This document shows positions 21,119-32,423 of a DNA stretch of 64,000 nucleotides, piece by piece. The position numbers were made by a program, and so were the translations under genes. The stretch is from the NCBI GenBank assembly GCA_029215795.1, contig JARDYH010000002.1, positions 16,423,001 through 16,487,000 on the forward strand. The letters are read 5' to 3'. The DNA is from Anniella stebbinsi. Taxonomy: Eukaryota; Chordata; Lepidosauria; Squamata; Anniellidae. The notes below the pieces were generated by a model. It saw only the letters and a program-made list of their open reading frames with translations. It was not told the DNA's origin and made no database searches. Numbering within the stretch: the stretch's first letter is position 1; the number at the start of each line of letters is the position of its first letter.

Positions 21119-22532
21119 CTTAGTAGGGATGGACGGACGCATCCATGTGGACAGAAGTCATGGATGTGTTCTCCATGCAATGAGCTCCTGGCTCTCAGGG
21201 AAGAGGTTCGTTCCCTTGAGGCCAAGGTTGCTGACCTGGAGAAGCTAAGGGAGGCAGAGAAGTTGGTGGATCTCCCCAAACTGGGAGAATGGGCATTCAA
21301 ATAGCATAGGGTGACCAGATAAAATCCAGGTCAGGGCTCATGTAACTTTAACAGTTGTAGAGAAAAGGAAATTTCAGACAGTGTCATTTGTATGCAATTA
21401 GCTCCTGGTGAAATTCCTTCTTCATCACAACAGTTAAAGGTGCAGGCACTGTACTAGAGTGACCCTATACAAAAGAAGGCAGGGCCCCTGCAACTTTAAC
21501 TGTTGTGATGAAGAGGGAATTTCACCAGGAACTAATTGCATACAAATGACACTGGCTGAAATCCCCTTTTCTCTACAACTGTTAAAGTTACATGAGCCCT
21601 GACCTGGATTTTATCTGGTCACCCTAAAATAGCAAATGCAGTTCAATGTAAGCAAAAGTAAAGTGATGCATATCGGGGTAAAAAAATCCCAACTTCAAAT
21701 ATAACCTGATGGGATCTGAACTAGCTGTGACCAAACAGGAAAGAAAACTTGGGGGTTTGGTGGACAACTTGATGAAAATGTCAACCCAGTGTGTGGCTGC
21801 TATATAAAAAAAGGGGAAACTCTATGTTAGGCACAATTAGAAAAGGAATTGAGAATAGAACTGCCAATATCATACGGCCTTGATACAAATCTATGGTGTG
21901 ACCACAGTTAGAATACTGTGTACAGTTCTAGTCACCACACCGAAAAAAAGATATCGTACAGCTGGAAAAAATGCAGAGAGGGCAACTAAATGATTGAAGG
22001 GTTTACCACAATAGGGATTGTTTAGCTTGAAAAAAGGTAAGGTAAGGGAGACATCATAGAGATGTACAAAATTATGAACATGTGGAGAATGTGGTTAGGT
22101 AGACATTTTTCTCCATCTCCCATAATACTTGAACCCAGGGTCATCCCATGAAGCTGATTGGTGAAAGATCCAGGACAAAGAAAAGTAGGTACTTCTTCAC
22201 ACAACACATAGTTAAACTATGGAATTCACTTCAACAAGACACAATGATGGCCACCAATTCGGATAGCTTTAAAAGGGGGTTAGACAAATTCCTGTAGGAG
22301 AAGGCTATCAATGGCTACTAGTCCTGATGGCTATGTGCTACCTTCAGTATCAGAGGCAGTAAGCCTATATACTAGTTGCTGGGGAACATGGGCAGGAGGG
22401 TGTTGTTGCATTCCTGTCTTGCTTGTGAGTTTTTGGTTGACAGCTGGTTGGCCACTGAGTGAACAGGATGCTGGTCTAGATGGATCCTTGGTCTGATCCA
22501 GCATGGCTCTTCTTACATTCTTATGCTGTGAC
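21119..22532 (+). mobile_element. CR1 LINE with internal deletion, split by a family A element
   Basis: The 5' part (21140-21306) encodes a CR1 ORF1-like start: a CSPCNELLALREEVRSLEAK coiled coil. It then passes in frame into KLGEWAFK. After the A element (21307-21626) the frame continues as (stop in place of W) QMQFNVSKSKVMHIG, which is the reverse-transcriptase C-terminal region. So ORF1 and late ORF2 are joined, with most of ORF2 missing. The 3' end has LINE UTR sequence and ACATTCTTATG. Confidence 0.65.
21307..21626. mobile_element. Family A palindromic hAT element, 320 bp, perfect 8-bp TSD
   Basis: TAGGGTGACC ... GGTCACCCTA with AAATAGCA duplicated exactly (21299-21306, 21627-21634). 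It lies inside CR1, so A moved after that CR1 copy. Confidence 0.95.
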
Positions 22533-23650
22533 TCCACACTCATAAAACAGAGTGTGGAGATGGGAGAAGGGGTCATTCCCAGGGTAGGGGTGGGGAGGCA
22601 ACCAGGGCGGCACTACTATTATCTTTCCTAAGGGTGCACAAGCTTCTTTCATTCTCCCTCCATGAGACCTCTGCTAGGTGGGCAAAATCACCCATCTAGC
22701 TAAAATCCAGAGGGGAAGGTGGAAGGCACCTCCCTATCTGCATAGGATACTCATAAGCCTCCAGGTTCAGGGGCTTATATGTACCCAGGGTGCAACCCAC
22801 AGGACTGTGCACTAAGTGACTATTTTGAACTCCTTTTCATAAAGCAGCAGTAAGCATGTCATCTATGAAAAATAGTTCAACTTAAAGTTTACTGCTTCCC
22901 ATGACAACATCTATGAAAAAAAAATAGTTCAACTTGTAGTTTACTGCCCATCGTTATTCATCATGATATGGATGATTGCAGCATCAACTGCTCAAGTTAA
23001 TTTTAACTTATAGTTGAAATGCAAAAGCTTCCCTAAAATTGATTAAACTTTTTCCTGAACTATTTTTTAATTACATTTGAAAATGCAGTACATTTTCTAT
23101 CCTTTGTCCCATAATATTTATCCAAAGTATTTTGATTACTGGACAGTATTTTTTAATTAGGAGGAAAGAAAGTATACACACAGTGCCCTATAGACGCAGT
23201 TCAGTACCCCAAGTAGGTTTTATGATTGAGTGCTGGGAATAAAATGTCTGAGGATAAGAGGATCCGTTTTGTGGAAGAATTTCAAGGCCATCCAGTTGTT
23301 GAGCCACAAGATGCAATGAGATAGAGCTTTTATACCAGTCAGGGTGCAGAGATCAGTATTCCATTTGGTAACCTTGTCAGACTGAGAATATGGGAGGTTG
23401 GCTCCTTTTATTAATCATAGTCTTTAAAGTAATTGTATTGCTTGCTCTACATTGTAGGATTTATTGTACGATCCTGATATTGTGCCTTATGACATTTTCC
23501 CACATTGGTTTTGGAACCTCATCCACCCCTATGATGGCCCAGTAGGTAGCCTTTGTACTGCACCCAAGGACTGGTGCCTAACTATATTACCTTATCTTCA
23601 GGAAGTTCAAAGCAACATCCGCATTCAGTGCCTGCTGTTAACCAGATATT
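22533..23650. other. No recognised feature
   Basis: A short duplicated phrase (AAAAATAGTTCAACTT at 22868 and 22922) is the only structure seen. No coding frame. Confidence 0.3.
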
Positions 23651-23894
23651 GACCTGGTTCCCACAGTCAAAACAGCCCACCTTGGTGGGCTGCAGCACAT
23701 GACAACAACAAAATATTGGTTATGCAAGGGTTGTTTAACTCTCACATAGCCCATGGTCCCTGGTTTCGCACAACACAACAAACTGTAGCCGGGCATTGAA
23801 TATTTAAAATGGCTACCCACCCATACCGGCATATGCTGCAGCCCAACATGGCTTAAATAAGCCATGGTGGGCTGTTCAGTCATGCAAACTGGCC
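23651..23894. mobile_element. Family S/E-like foldback, ~244 bp
   Basis: GACCTGGTTCCCACAGTC ... CAGCCCACC at left and the complementary-type GGTGGGCTGTTCAGTCATGC ... GGCC at right. Related in style to 55637-56085. TSD not clear (ATT/CAT). Confidence 0.55.
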
Positions 23895-24177
23895 CATTTT
23901 CTTCTCTTGCTGGAGAGAACAGGTTTGCCAATCCTGACATAGCTCAAATCTATTAGAAATTGACAGTGAATGACAATGCAGCTGATGCCCAACAATTAAC
24001 ACACATCAGAGATCTTTCTGTGTCAAGTGCCTCCAATTTGGAATCTATGTAGCATCACCAGACATTCTCCAGCAGTTTACAGAAACATTGCTAGGAGGAA
24101 TCACTGGGGTTGTTCCATTCTGTGTTAATGTATTAAGCATGGGTCCTTCCAAATAATAGCCCACAGAGCCAGTCAGA

Positions 24178-24406
24178 GGCTGAATTCGGACAACATGATA
24201 GTCAATGGTGAGGTAATAATCAACTTTACAGTTGTTCATCTAGGGGGTACTCCCCACACAACATGGTAATAAATAATCAACCGTGGTGTGGATTAGGATC
24301 AGCACTGAGTTGACTATGGCAGCATTCGGACGACACGATAGTCAATACAACTGACGATTGTTCCTCCCTCCCCCCAAGTTGCTTATTGTGTCGTCCGAAT
24401 TCAGCC
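24178..24406. mobile_element. Family J foldback MITE, 229 bp, TSD AGA
   Basis: Ends GGCTGAATTCGGAC and GTCCGAATTCAGCC. AGA is duplicated (24175-24177, 24407-24409). A second GCATTCGGACGACACGATAG motif inside suggests a built-in tandem of termini. Confidence 0.85.
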
Positions 24407-24488
24407 AGATAATTTTTCCACAGAATTGATCAATTTGAACAATCTCATATTGTTCTGAGTTCCCACAGCTAAATATTCCAGTGATTCT

Positions 24489-24513
24489 ATCTATCATCTA
24501 TCATCTATCTATC

Positions 24514-24552
<39 letters not shown>
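24489..24552. repeat. (TATC)n microsatellite
   Basis: Tetranucleotide run, mildly interrupted at its left, directly abutting the 3' end of the minus-strand L2. Likely grown from the LINE tail. Confidence 0.9.
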
Positions 24553-24554
<2 letters not shown>

Positions 24555-25500
24555 ATAATAATTATTGTTATTTACACTTGTATACCGCCCCATAGCCGAA
24601 GCTCTCTGGGCGGTTTACAAAAATTAAAAAGATTGAGCATTAAAAAGACAATATACAAAATTTAAAACCATAAAGATAAAACAGCTGTCATTAAAACGCT
24701 TTAAAACATTTTAACTGTTAAGCCTGGCCACAATGTCAATCAAACCTCAACTTGAGCTGTTAAAATGCCTGGGAGAAAAGAAAAGTTTTGACCTGGCGCC
24801 GAAAAGATAACAGTGTTGGCGCCAGGCAGGCCTCATTGGGGAGATCATTCCATAATTGAGGGGCCACCACAGAGAAGGCCCTCTCCCTTGTTGCCATCCT
24901 CCGAGCTTCCCTCGGAGTAGGCACCCGGAGGAGGACCTTTGATGTTGAGCGTAGTGTACGGGTAGGTTCATGTCGGGAAAGACGTTCCATCAGGTATTGT
25001 GGTCTCAAACCGTGTAAGGCTTTATAGGTTAAAACCAGCACCTTGAATCGGGCTCAGAAACATACAGGCAGCCAATGCAAGTGGGCCAGAATCGGTCTTA
25101 TATGTTCAAACTTTCTGGTCCCTGTTACCAATCTGGCTGCTGCATTCTGCACAAGCTGCAGCTTCCGAACCGTCTTCAAAAGCAGCCCCATGTAGAGCGC
25201 ATTGCAGTAATCTAACTTGGAGGTTACCAGAGCATAGACAACTGAAGCCAAGTTATCCCTGTCCAGATAGGGGCGTAGCTGGGCCACCAGCTGAAGTTGG
25301 TAGAAGGCACTCCGTGCCACCGAGGCTACATGAGCCTCAAGTGACAAAGATTGTTCTAGGAGAACCCCCAAGCTACGAACCTGCTCTTTCAGGTGGAATG
25401 CAACCCCATCCAGAACAGGTTGAACACCCTCCATCAGGTCAGAGGAACCCCCCACTAACAGCATCTCAGTCTTGTCTGGATTAAGTTTCAGTTTATTAAC
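24553..25500 (-). mobile_element. L2 LINE, RT C-terminal half and 3' UTR
   Basis: Best-preserved L2 here. Minus frame 25464-25054 has VRSLGVLLEQSLSLEAHV, LVTSKLDYCNALY and LQLVQNAAARLVTG. After a short break, frame 25041-24760 has LTYKALHGLRPQYL, APQLWNDLPNE and FRRQVKTFLFSQAF. The 3' UTR carries CTCTGGGCGGTTTACAAAAA (plus view). 5'-truncated before the catalytic YADD. Confidence 0.9.
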
Positions 25501-25544
25501 TCTCTTGTTCTTGAAAAATCACCCTGCTAAATTTACATCTGCAA

Positions 25545-25760
25545 CAAAGTGTGCTTTCAGACAGAGGACTCCTGGTACTACAACTCAAAAGGCATTGCAC
25601 AGCTCTTTCACGTACTTTTTCTGGTAAGAAAAAACGATGGAAGAAGAGGTGGGAAAGCACAGTGGGCTTATGAATAGAAGAAGATTCACACCTGGACCCA
25701 CCGCAAATTTCCATGAGCGAGCCAGGGTGATTGCAGGATAAAAACTTCATCTGGCCATTC
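25545..25760. mobile_element. Unclassified repeat T
   Basis: Shares TTCTGGTAAGAAAAAACGAT, CACCTGGACCC and ATAAAAACTTCATCTGGCC-type words with 43690-43823, in the same order and orientation. Ends not defined. Confidence 0.4.
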
Positions 25761-25761
25761 A

Positions 25762-26620
25762 TGAATCACCAACGAAGAGGACATGCATCACCAAAAAACA
25801 GGACAAAACAGGACACCAATTTGCTTAGCATTTGCACGTGCTAGATGACATGTACAGACTTCAGAAATAATTGTTACATTTTTAATAGAAATACGATACA
25901 TCTGATCATAGTGGGGAAGACCAGGTGAGCTATATGTCTTCTCAGGGTTCATCTACACCTAAAGGTGTAGAAGGAGGGAGGGGGGATGATCACGGACTTA
26001 CCTGCTTCTGTGATCCTCTCCCAGCATCTAGACGGCTGCGCTATGTCCTGGAAGGCAAGAGGGACGTTGCGGGCACCAATGTCTTTTAAGAAGAATGGAG
26101 CTGGTCGTGCAATTGCACTCCAATGTCGGTAAGTAAAAAACAAAAACAAAATGACCTTTTCAACTGCCACCCACCCCCAATGGGGCACAGACTGCCCCCG
26201 TGAAGCTCCGTCCCCATTTTAAGAGCCCTGCTACTTGCGGGGAGGAAGGGACTACCCGGGAGTGGCAGCCACACTGCCTGCGGTCCTCAGTATGGTCCCA
26301 GGACTGCAGGAAAACTGGGATATCCCCAGTTCCAGTTATCCCAGGGTCATCTCTAGGTCATCCCCAGTTGATCCCAGAATCCCCTGTGCATCATACAGAT
26401 GATCTAGAGATGACCCCGGGATAAATGGCTGGTGTAGACATGGCCTCAGTCAGCTGATGTCCAATAGCTAACTATTGATGGGCAACTTCAGGCCCCTGTG
26501 CTCCCTGTCTTTTTATGGCTCTTTATCGTTAAACAAGTTTTGTACTGGACAGCCTTTCAAAAAGAGTACACCTTCAAATAGAGGACTATCCTCTGTAAAA
26601 TAGGACCCATGGCCACCCTA
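25762..26620 (-). mobile_element. Family F element split by a nested C element
   Basis: TGAATCACCAACGAAGAGG at the left end and AGGACTATCCTCTGTAAAAT ... GGCCACCCTA at the right end, with the family C element 25945-26445 inserted between. Co-linear with 46363-46745. Confidence 0.7.
25945..26445 (-). mobile_element. Family C element, 501 bp, TSD TCA
   Basis: Ends GGGTTCATCTACACC and GGTGTAGACATGGCC, TCA duplicated (25942-25944, 26446-26448). Minus-strand donor motif CAG|GTAAGT (25996-26004). The TATA-like position is lost (CATAGCGCAG). Confidence 0.85.
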
Positions 26621-26647
26621 CATCTGGAAGAACCCTAACTTTCTTTC

Positions 26648-26651
26648 AGAC

Positions 26652-26686
<35 letters not shown>

Positions 26687-27166
26687 TGCATTTATATACC
26701 GTCCCATAGCCAAAGTTCTCTGGGTGGTTTACAAAAATTAAAAACATTGAACATTAAAAAAGCGATATACAAAATTTAAAACCATAAAGAGTGTAAAAAC
26801 AGGTTATAAATACAATATCCATTTAAAAACAACTATTCTGGGTCAAACAACAACAATAACAACAAAACCCTCAACATTCGCTGTTAAATGCCTGGGAGAA
26901 GAGGAAAGTTTTGACTTTGACTGGCGCTGAAAAGATAAAAGCGTTGGCGCCAGGCAGGCCTCATCGGGGAGATCGTTCCATAATTGGGGGGCCACCACTC
27001 AAAAGGCCCTCTCCCTTGTTGCCACCCTCTGTGCTTCCCTCGGAGTAGGCAACCGGAGGAGGACCTTAGATGTGGATCGTAGTGTATGGGTAGGTTCATG
27101 TCGGGAGAGGCGTTCCATCAGGTATTGTGTTCCCAAACTGTGTAAGGCTTTATAGGTGAAAACCAG
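26648..27166 (-). mobile_element. L2 LINE 3' end with (ATT)n tail
   Basis: (ATT)n at 26651-26686, then GTCCCATAGCCAAAGTTCTC. Minus frame 27099-26884 gives an L2 C-terminus in shifted phase. About 500 bp, close to the 24.6-kb copy. Confidence 0.85.
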
Positions 27167-28621
27167 ACCTAAGCTTTACAAGGAGCAGATATGTATTAAA
27201 CCTGTATCTGGGCTGTACCGCTTATGACTGTAGATAAGACTTACGTGGTTGAATGCTCTTCCATACTCAAACATACCATGCACACAGAAAACTGGCATGC
27301 CAGGAAAAAGGCTGAGCAAGGAACTTTCTTTGTAACAATTTTCTACATGAAGGTATATTTTATTTATATGGTGTGAGCCATGTGAACTGTCTCACTTACA
27401 GTCAGAAGTGGTACAGGCAAGAAATAGGTTTATTACCTCATCTGCCATTTATGAATACTAGGCCAGGGTGAATGTGCATTTTATGGATTATATGCTTTAG
27501 ATATGCGTTTAGCAGATTTTATCTTGCAACAAGAAACAAATTTCTCTAATGGAAAGTGACGCAAATATACGGAAGCCTCCTACAACGACACAGGAAGTTA
27601 AGTGCTAAATCATACATGGCAAATACCATAGTTCATAGTTTTGGGTGGACTTAATGGAAATCTTCCATTACAATGGAAATGCCCCCAAGGAATTCTCTTT
27701 TACAGTGGAAAGATGGTTGGAGAGTACCTAGCAAAATTAATTCCTTATTCCAGGAAATATGTTTTGGCTACTTTCTGGATTCTTGATTCAAAATATCTGT
27801 TCTTGCTAATGACATAATGGGAAATGCTATATCAAATTTGGCAGGATGTATTCAAATGACCAATGAGGCAGTTCAAACAACGGCAAGGCAATCTGTTCAT
27901 CGGGCTTCGGCCACTGCTGTTTCTTCTACTTCTGGTTCTTCACCTGGAGATTTATGGATGTGTCTGGATTTCGTAAAATAAGAGCAGCATGAGCGTGCAG
28001 CCATTGCTGACCAAACAACAACAGACTAATCTATTGTAAATGCAGACCTGATTGAACCCACAATAAATCACAAGGCTGAGCCTCTTGACTATTCAAAGAC
28101 CAAGGCCAACCATCTGGCCCGCACTCACACGTTTGGCTAATGAGTAGCTTGGCTGCCCTCCCACTATTGTGCTATCTAGAGGAATATTAGAATAGGGGGG
28201 AAATGTATTCTTACCAGGCAGGCCAAATTTAAATTCCAAATTAGCTTAGCAGCTTTACTTTGTCAGTTTATTAGTGTTGCTTGATCATATTGATATCACA
28301 AGGTGCGGCTATGGGTGTGTGGATGTGTGTCTCTCTTAACCTAGTATTCCATTAGTGATCTTGCCTGAGTTCACGCATTCATCATCACTTCATGAGTACT
28401 GCATCAAATGATGATTTGCATGTGTGAAACACCCAACACAGGTCAAACACCACAAATAGCTTCCGTGCCTCTGCCTTCACAATAATTTTCATTGGAAGAA
28501 GCTTGTGCATTTGAGAATTATTATGTGATAAAGCTGCAGACGCCAGTAGTTTTTAAGAGAGTACAAAGTTGTTGAGAGGTACTTCAATTTCCATTGTGTA
28601 CACATGCAAGTTTCTTTTGGC
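27167..28621. other. Repeat-poor stretch
   Basis: 1.4 kb without recognisable transposon ends, the longest such run in this half. No ORF with a domain. The part about 27880-28180 has balanced composition with CTGACCAAACAACAACAGAC and CAATAAATCACAAGGCTGAG words. It could be conserved non-coding DNA, but conservation cannot be judged from one sequence. Confidence 0.3.
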
Positions 28622-28728
28622 CAACTGTTTTGGAGTGTGTCCTGGCCCCAGGACACACTCCAAAACAGTTGTCACTACTGTTATAAAGCGCTTTAAATCA
28701 CTTTAAAACAGCAGTGTAGATCCTGCCC
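28622..28728. mobile_element. Family B foldback, left arm shortened
   Basis: TGTCCTGGCCCCAGGACACA centre, right arm CTGTTATAAAGCGCTTTAAA ... GTGTAGATCCTGCCC. The left arm stops after about 16 bp. Confidence 0.75.
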
Positions 28729-29540
28729 AACTCTTGACACTGGTAAAATAGCATTTTTTAGATTTTTGAAGCAATAGAAGAACCTGCAAAACATATTCAC
28801 TGGAGTTGAAAGTGGGATGAGCATATTTTTCTTTCACTTCACTTTCAATTCTCGGGGGCGGGGAGACGGGAAACTAACAAGCATTGTCGATCTCCACCTG
28901 AATGACCTTGAAATCAGCCTTCACTGTATGCCCAGTGTCATTAAAAGAAAAGGCACAGGGATACTGAAGTCTAAGAGCCAAACAGCTTAATGTGTATGAC
29001 TACTAGCACATCTTCATTCCCCATTGTGAAGAGAAAAGTGCTCCGTGAACTCATGGAGCTTAGGTTGCTTTAATCGTCAATAGAAGCCCCATAAACACAC
29101 ATGTCTTTGGACTGTGGACTAATTCTGCTACATCCTCAACACAGGCTGCAGAAAGGGAAAATTCTGCATTCAGATTTTGGAGACTTGGATGCAAATCCTT
29201 GCTATCTTTGGCCAAGTTTCTTATCTCTTAACCTTAGTTCACATCTGCAAAATGGGAATGATAAGAATCAGCTTCATAGATGAGCAAGATCTTAAGATTG
29301 CATTCAGATTTTAACGAAAAGTGCCACACAAATTAATAAGGACAGCGAGGCTAGAATACACACAGAATTGAGGACATCTCACCTAGTCTCTAACTCTTTA
29401 ACCACCCGAAAAGCAACTTCACTGGCATAATCTTAAGCACTTTGAAGCAATTGGTTTTAATGGGATTTCAGCTAGCGATTTTTCATACCCAAAACTGCTT
29501 CCCTCGTTTGACTCGTATGGGATATATAATAATGACTCTA
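28729..29540. other. No recognised feature
   Basis: A short GC blip (CTCGGGGGCGGGGAGACGGG at 28852) in otherwise ordinary sequence. No frames or repeat ends. Confidence 0.3.
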
Positions 29541-29672
29541 GTGCAGCCTTCCCCAATCTGCTGCCCTTCTGATGTGTGGGATCTACAGCCATGCTGGTGA
29601 GCCATAATGGCTGGGGGTGATGGAAGTTGTAGTTCAGCACATCTGGAAGGCAGCAGGTTGGGGTAGTCTGCT
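29541..29672. mobile_element. Family P foldback repeat
   Basis: CAGCCTTCCCCAATCTGCTG left and CAGCAGGTTGGGGTAGTCTG right; centre has GTGATGGAAGTTGTAGTTCA. Old imperfect palindrome. Confidence 0.6.
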
Positions 29673-29939
29673 ATAGTGCAGACATGGGCTGCATTCGGGT
29701 GTTAATGATAGGTTAATAAGCTACTAACAATAGTTTATTTTGACAATAAAATACGGTGTGTATGGTGTGCACAATCTCAGTCATCTGCTGCAGGATAGGG
29801 ACCACACCAGCAGTGGCACTGTTTCGCTCCGGAACAACATCACAGCAGCCTGTTTTCACCTTCCAGAATATCCCAACGAGGGCGAGGTTAATTCAGCACT
29901 TCCATCATCACCCTGACAAGGGGGTGGTTGCTTTAAAGT

Positions 29940-30330
29940 GCTCGAAGTATGCAGGAATGGGACCAAACTTCATACACAGCCACCCCTGGTCAGGAAGCAC
30001 CAATGTACCCTCAGAATCCTGCGCAATTACACACAAAGGAGTCAAAATTTCAGATTCCCAGAAAAAGGGAGTGGTGCAGGTAAACACTTGAAATTTTGCA
30101 GGATCAGGACAAAACTTCATACACAGCCTCCCCTAGTCAGGAGGCACCTGATGCACCATCAAAACTCTATGTGATTACACACAAAGGAGCAAAAAAAGTG
30201 GGTGCACCAAAAAGGGGATGGAGCAAATAAAACCTGGATTGTTTTCAGGATCAGGACCAAACTTCATACTCAGCCTCCCCTAGCAGGGATACACACAAGG
30301 CCCACTGAAAAACCTTTGCATTGACAAAGC
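29940..30330. repeat. Three diverged 147-bp tandem units
   Basis: AAACTTCATAC begins at 29965, 30112 and 30259: spacing exactly 147 twice despite substantial base divergence. Each unit goes on with CAGCCNCCCCT and ACACACAAAGG. Confidence 0.85.
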
Positions 30331-30450
30331 CACACAAGCGAAAGCATCTTTTCGCCCAAAAGGGGATGGGCAGCTATAATTTCATGGATGATTGCAGTAG
30401 CGGGACAATAGCACCCCACGCATATCGCCACTTTAAAAAGCCACTGTGGC

Positions 30451-30762
30451 TAGGGTGACCGTATGGAAAGGAGGACAGGGCTCCTGTATCTTTAACAGTT
30501 GTATAGAAAGGGGAATTTCAGCCAGTGTTGTTTGCATGCAGGCAGCACCTGGTGAAATCCCCTCATCATCAAAACAGTTGAAGCTGCAGGAGCCCTGCCC
30601 TCATTTGTATCTGGTCACTCTAGTATAGCTCCAGCCTGTTGTGATGAAGAGGGAATTTCACCAGGTGCCGCATGCATACAAATAGCACCTGCTGAAATTC
30701 CCCTGTCGATACAAGTGTTAAAGATACGGTAACCCTGTCCTCCTTTTCATTTGGTCACCCTA
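30451..30762. mobile_element. Family A element (older subfamily), 312 bp, perfect 8-bp TSD
   Basis: TAGGGTGACCGTATGG ... GGTCACCCTA; ACTGTGGC duplicated exactly (30443-30450, 30763-30770). Carries the 'GTATCTTTAACAG' and 'GCATGCAGGCAGCACC' variants. Confidence 0.95.
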
Positions 30763-30848
30763 ACTGTGGCTTAAAGAAACAATGGTGGCTTGTTTTGATC
30801 ACGTGACCTGGCTCAGAGTTAATTTTAACAGTTCATGTGTATGTAGCC

Positions 30849-31195
30849 TTTGCTATAGTATAATCTTTGCCTTAACCGTGTTAGCAAAGTTTTGTTTCAC
30901 TGCTGCAACCATGTTGATTAAAAAAACGTCAATTTCTTGATTAGTGTTTTAATTTGGATTTTACAAGACATTTGCTGCTGGAATGAGAAGACTCATATCA
31001 TATAATTTCCTCTTGGGGACCAAAGACCATAGAAGAACAAAATTTCTAGTCTATTGAGGCAAATTTATCAGCAAGTGCATGGAGATAATTGTCAAGAAGT
31101 TAGTGAAGTGGTCTCAGCAAGGAAGAGCCAGATAGAAACTAGAAACAGGTAGGCAAGTAAGAAGAACACACAGGTAGAAGGAGGAGGTAGACGGA
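30849..31195. other. No recognised feature
   Basis: Nothing supportable seen. Confidence 0.3.
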
Positions 31196-31686
31196 GGGCT
31201 GATCTACACCTAAGGGGGTAGAGGGAGGGAGGGGGAGGATTGTGGATTTACCTGCTTCCGCGATCCTTCCCCAGCGTCTATACAGCCGTGCGACGTCCCG
31301 GGAAGAAAGAGGGACATCACGGGCGCCATTTTCATAAGAGGAGGAGCCATGCATGGCAAAAAAGGTAAGTACACCCTCCGCCAAACTCTGTGCCAGCCCC
31401 CCTGCCATCCCAGGGATGGTGAAATTGCTGCCCTCACCCCTATGGGCACAGAGCCACCTTGTGCAGCTCTGTGCCCATTTGAGAACCCGGGAGGCCGTGC
31501 CACACCAGCTGTGGTCTTCGGGATTGTCCTGGGACCACAGAAAAACTGGGATAACCCCAGTTTTAGTTATTCCAGGGTTGTCTCTAGGACATCCCTGGTT
31601 GATCCTGGGATCCCCTGTGCAACATATGGATGCATAGGGATGACCTAGAGATGACCCTGGGATATCTGGCAGGTGTAGACATGGCC
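31196..31686 (-). mobile_element. Family C element, 491 bp
   Basis: Ends GGGCTGATCTACACC and GGTGTAGACATGGCC; 3-bp flanks GGA/TAG do not match. Minus-strand motifs GTATAGACG and CAG|GTAAAT (31246-31254). A 186-aa minus frame spans it but has no domain and no counterpart on the same strand of other copies. Confidence 0.8.
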
Positions 31687-31711
31687 TAGAAAAATCCAAA
31701 CATTTCCCCTA

Positions 31712-31851
31712 GACCAGTAGTGGGGAACCTGTGGTCCTCTAGATGATGTTGGACCGCAACCCATCTTCCTTGCCTGTTGTCCCTGTTCATGGGGCTATTG
31801 GCAGTTGCAGTCCATCAATATCCAGCAGAAAACATATTCTCCACCCCTGCC
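31712..31851. mobile_element. Family P foldback repeat
   Basis: CCAGTAGTGGGGAACCTGTG left, ATTCTCCACCCCTGCC right; the centre has TTGGACCGCAACCCATC and its complement-like GGCAGTTGCAGTCCATC. Ends next to the 17-bp duplication of the following insertion. Confidence 0.6.
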
Positions 31852-32162
31852 TTACAATGAAGGACAATAATACAACACAGAAGGCAGCAGTTGAGATAGT
31901 TCAAATAGAACAATGCTAATCAGCACACAACTACTAAAACATTAAATAATATCCAATGAATGGGGGTAAGTAAATATTTTAGATAACATATTAATTATAT
32001 ATCAAGCATAAGATATTTAACAGAAACTAAACAAGTAGTTAACAGCAAGAAACTACACAATACATATAACAACCTAGCAAAAATGGTATACAGAAACAGA
32101 AAGCTAACTCAATGGTTGCAATAACTGAACAAGGGGCTACATGCCGCCGGCTTCTTATGCCT

Positions 32163-32183
32163 GTTTCGCAACTGCTTCGTCAG
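32163..32183 (-). ncRNA. Hammerhead-ribozyme-like core motif
   Basis: Minus strand reads CTGACGA, a 9-nt segment with GC/GC pairing around AGTT, then GAAAC. This fits the CUGANGA ... GAAA core with a very short helix II and one extra A. The helix I/III partners are not visible, partly because a MITE is inserted 15 bp away. The vertebrate 'CTGACGAAG...GAAAC' phrase is typical of Penelope-like elements. Confidence 0.35.
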
Positions 32184-32197
32184 ACTATTATAACAGT

Positions 32198-32423
32198 GGC
32201 TCAGTTCGGACGACACGATAGTCAACGGTGGGGTAATAATAAACTTTACAGTTGTTCAACTAGGGGGTACTCCCCACACAACATGGTAATAAATAATCAA
32301 CTGTGGTGTGGATTAGGATCAGCACTGAGTTGACTATGGCAGCATTCGGATAACACAATTGTCAAAACAACTGACGATTGTTTCCCCCACACCAGTTGTT
32401 TATTGTGTCTTCCGAATTGAGCC
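32198..32423. mobile_element. Family J foldback MITE, 226 bp
   Basis: Ends GGCTCAGTTCGGAC and TCCGAATTGAGCC; flanks AGT/ATT match 2 of 3. Close to the 24178-24406 copy throughout. Confidence 0.8.

Larger units (their letters stand above)
29686..30848. mobile_element. Family U element with internal 147-bp tandem repeats and nested A
   Basis: Candidate termini GGGCTGCATTCGGGTG and (complement of right end) GGCTACATACACATG. Contains three 147-bp tandem units and the A element at 30451-30762. TSD not found, so ends are provisional. Confidence 0.5.

Noticed and set aside
31139..31699. 186-aa minus frame
   Set aside because: Covers family C plus flank, no domain, not kept in the other four copies.
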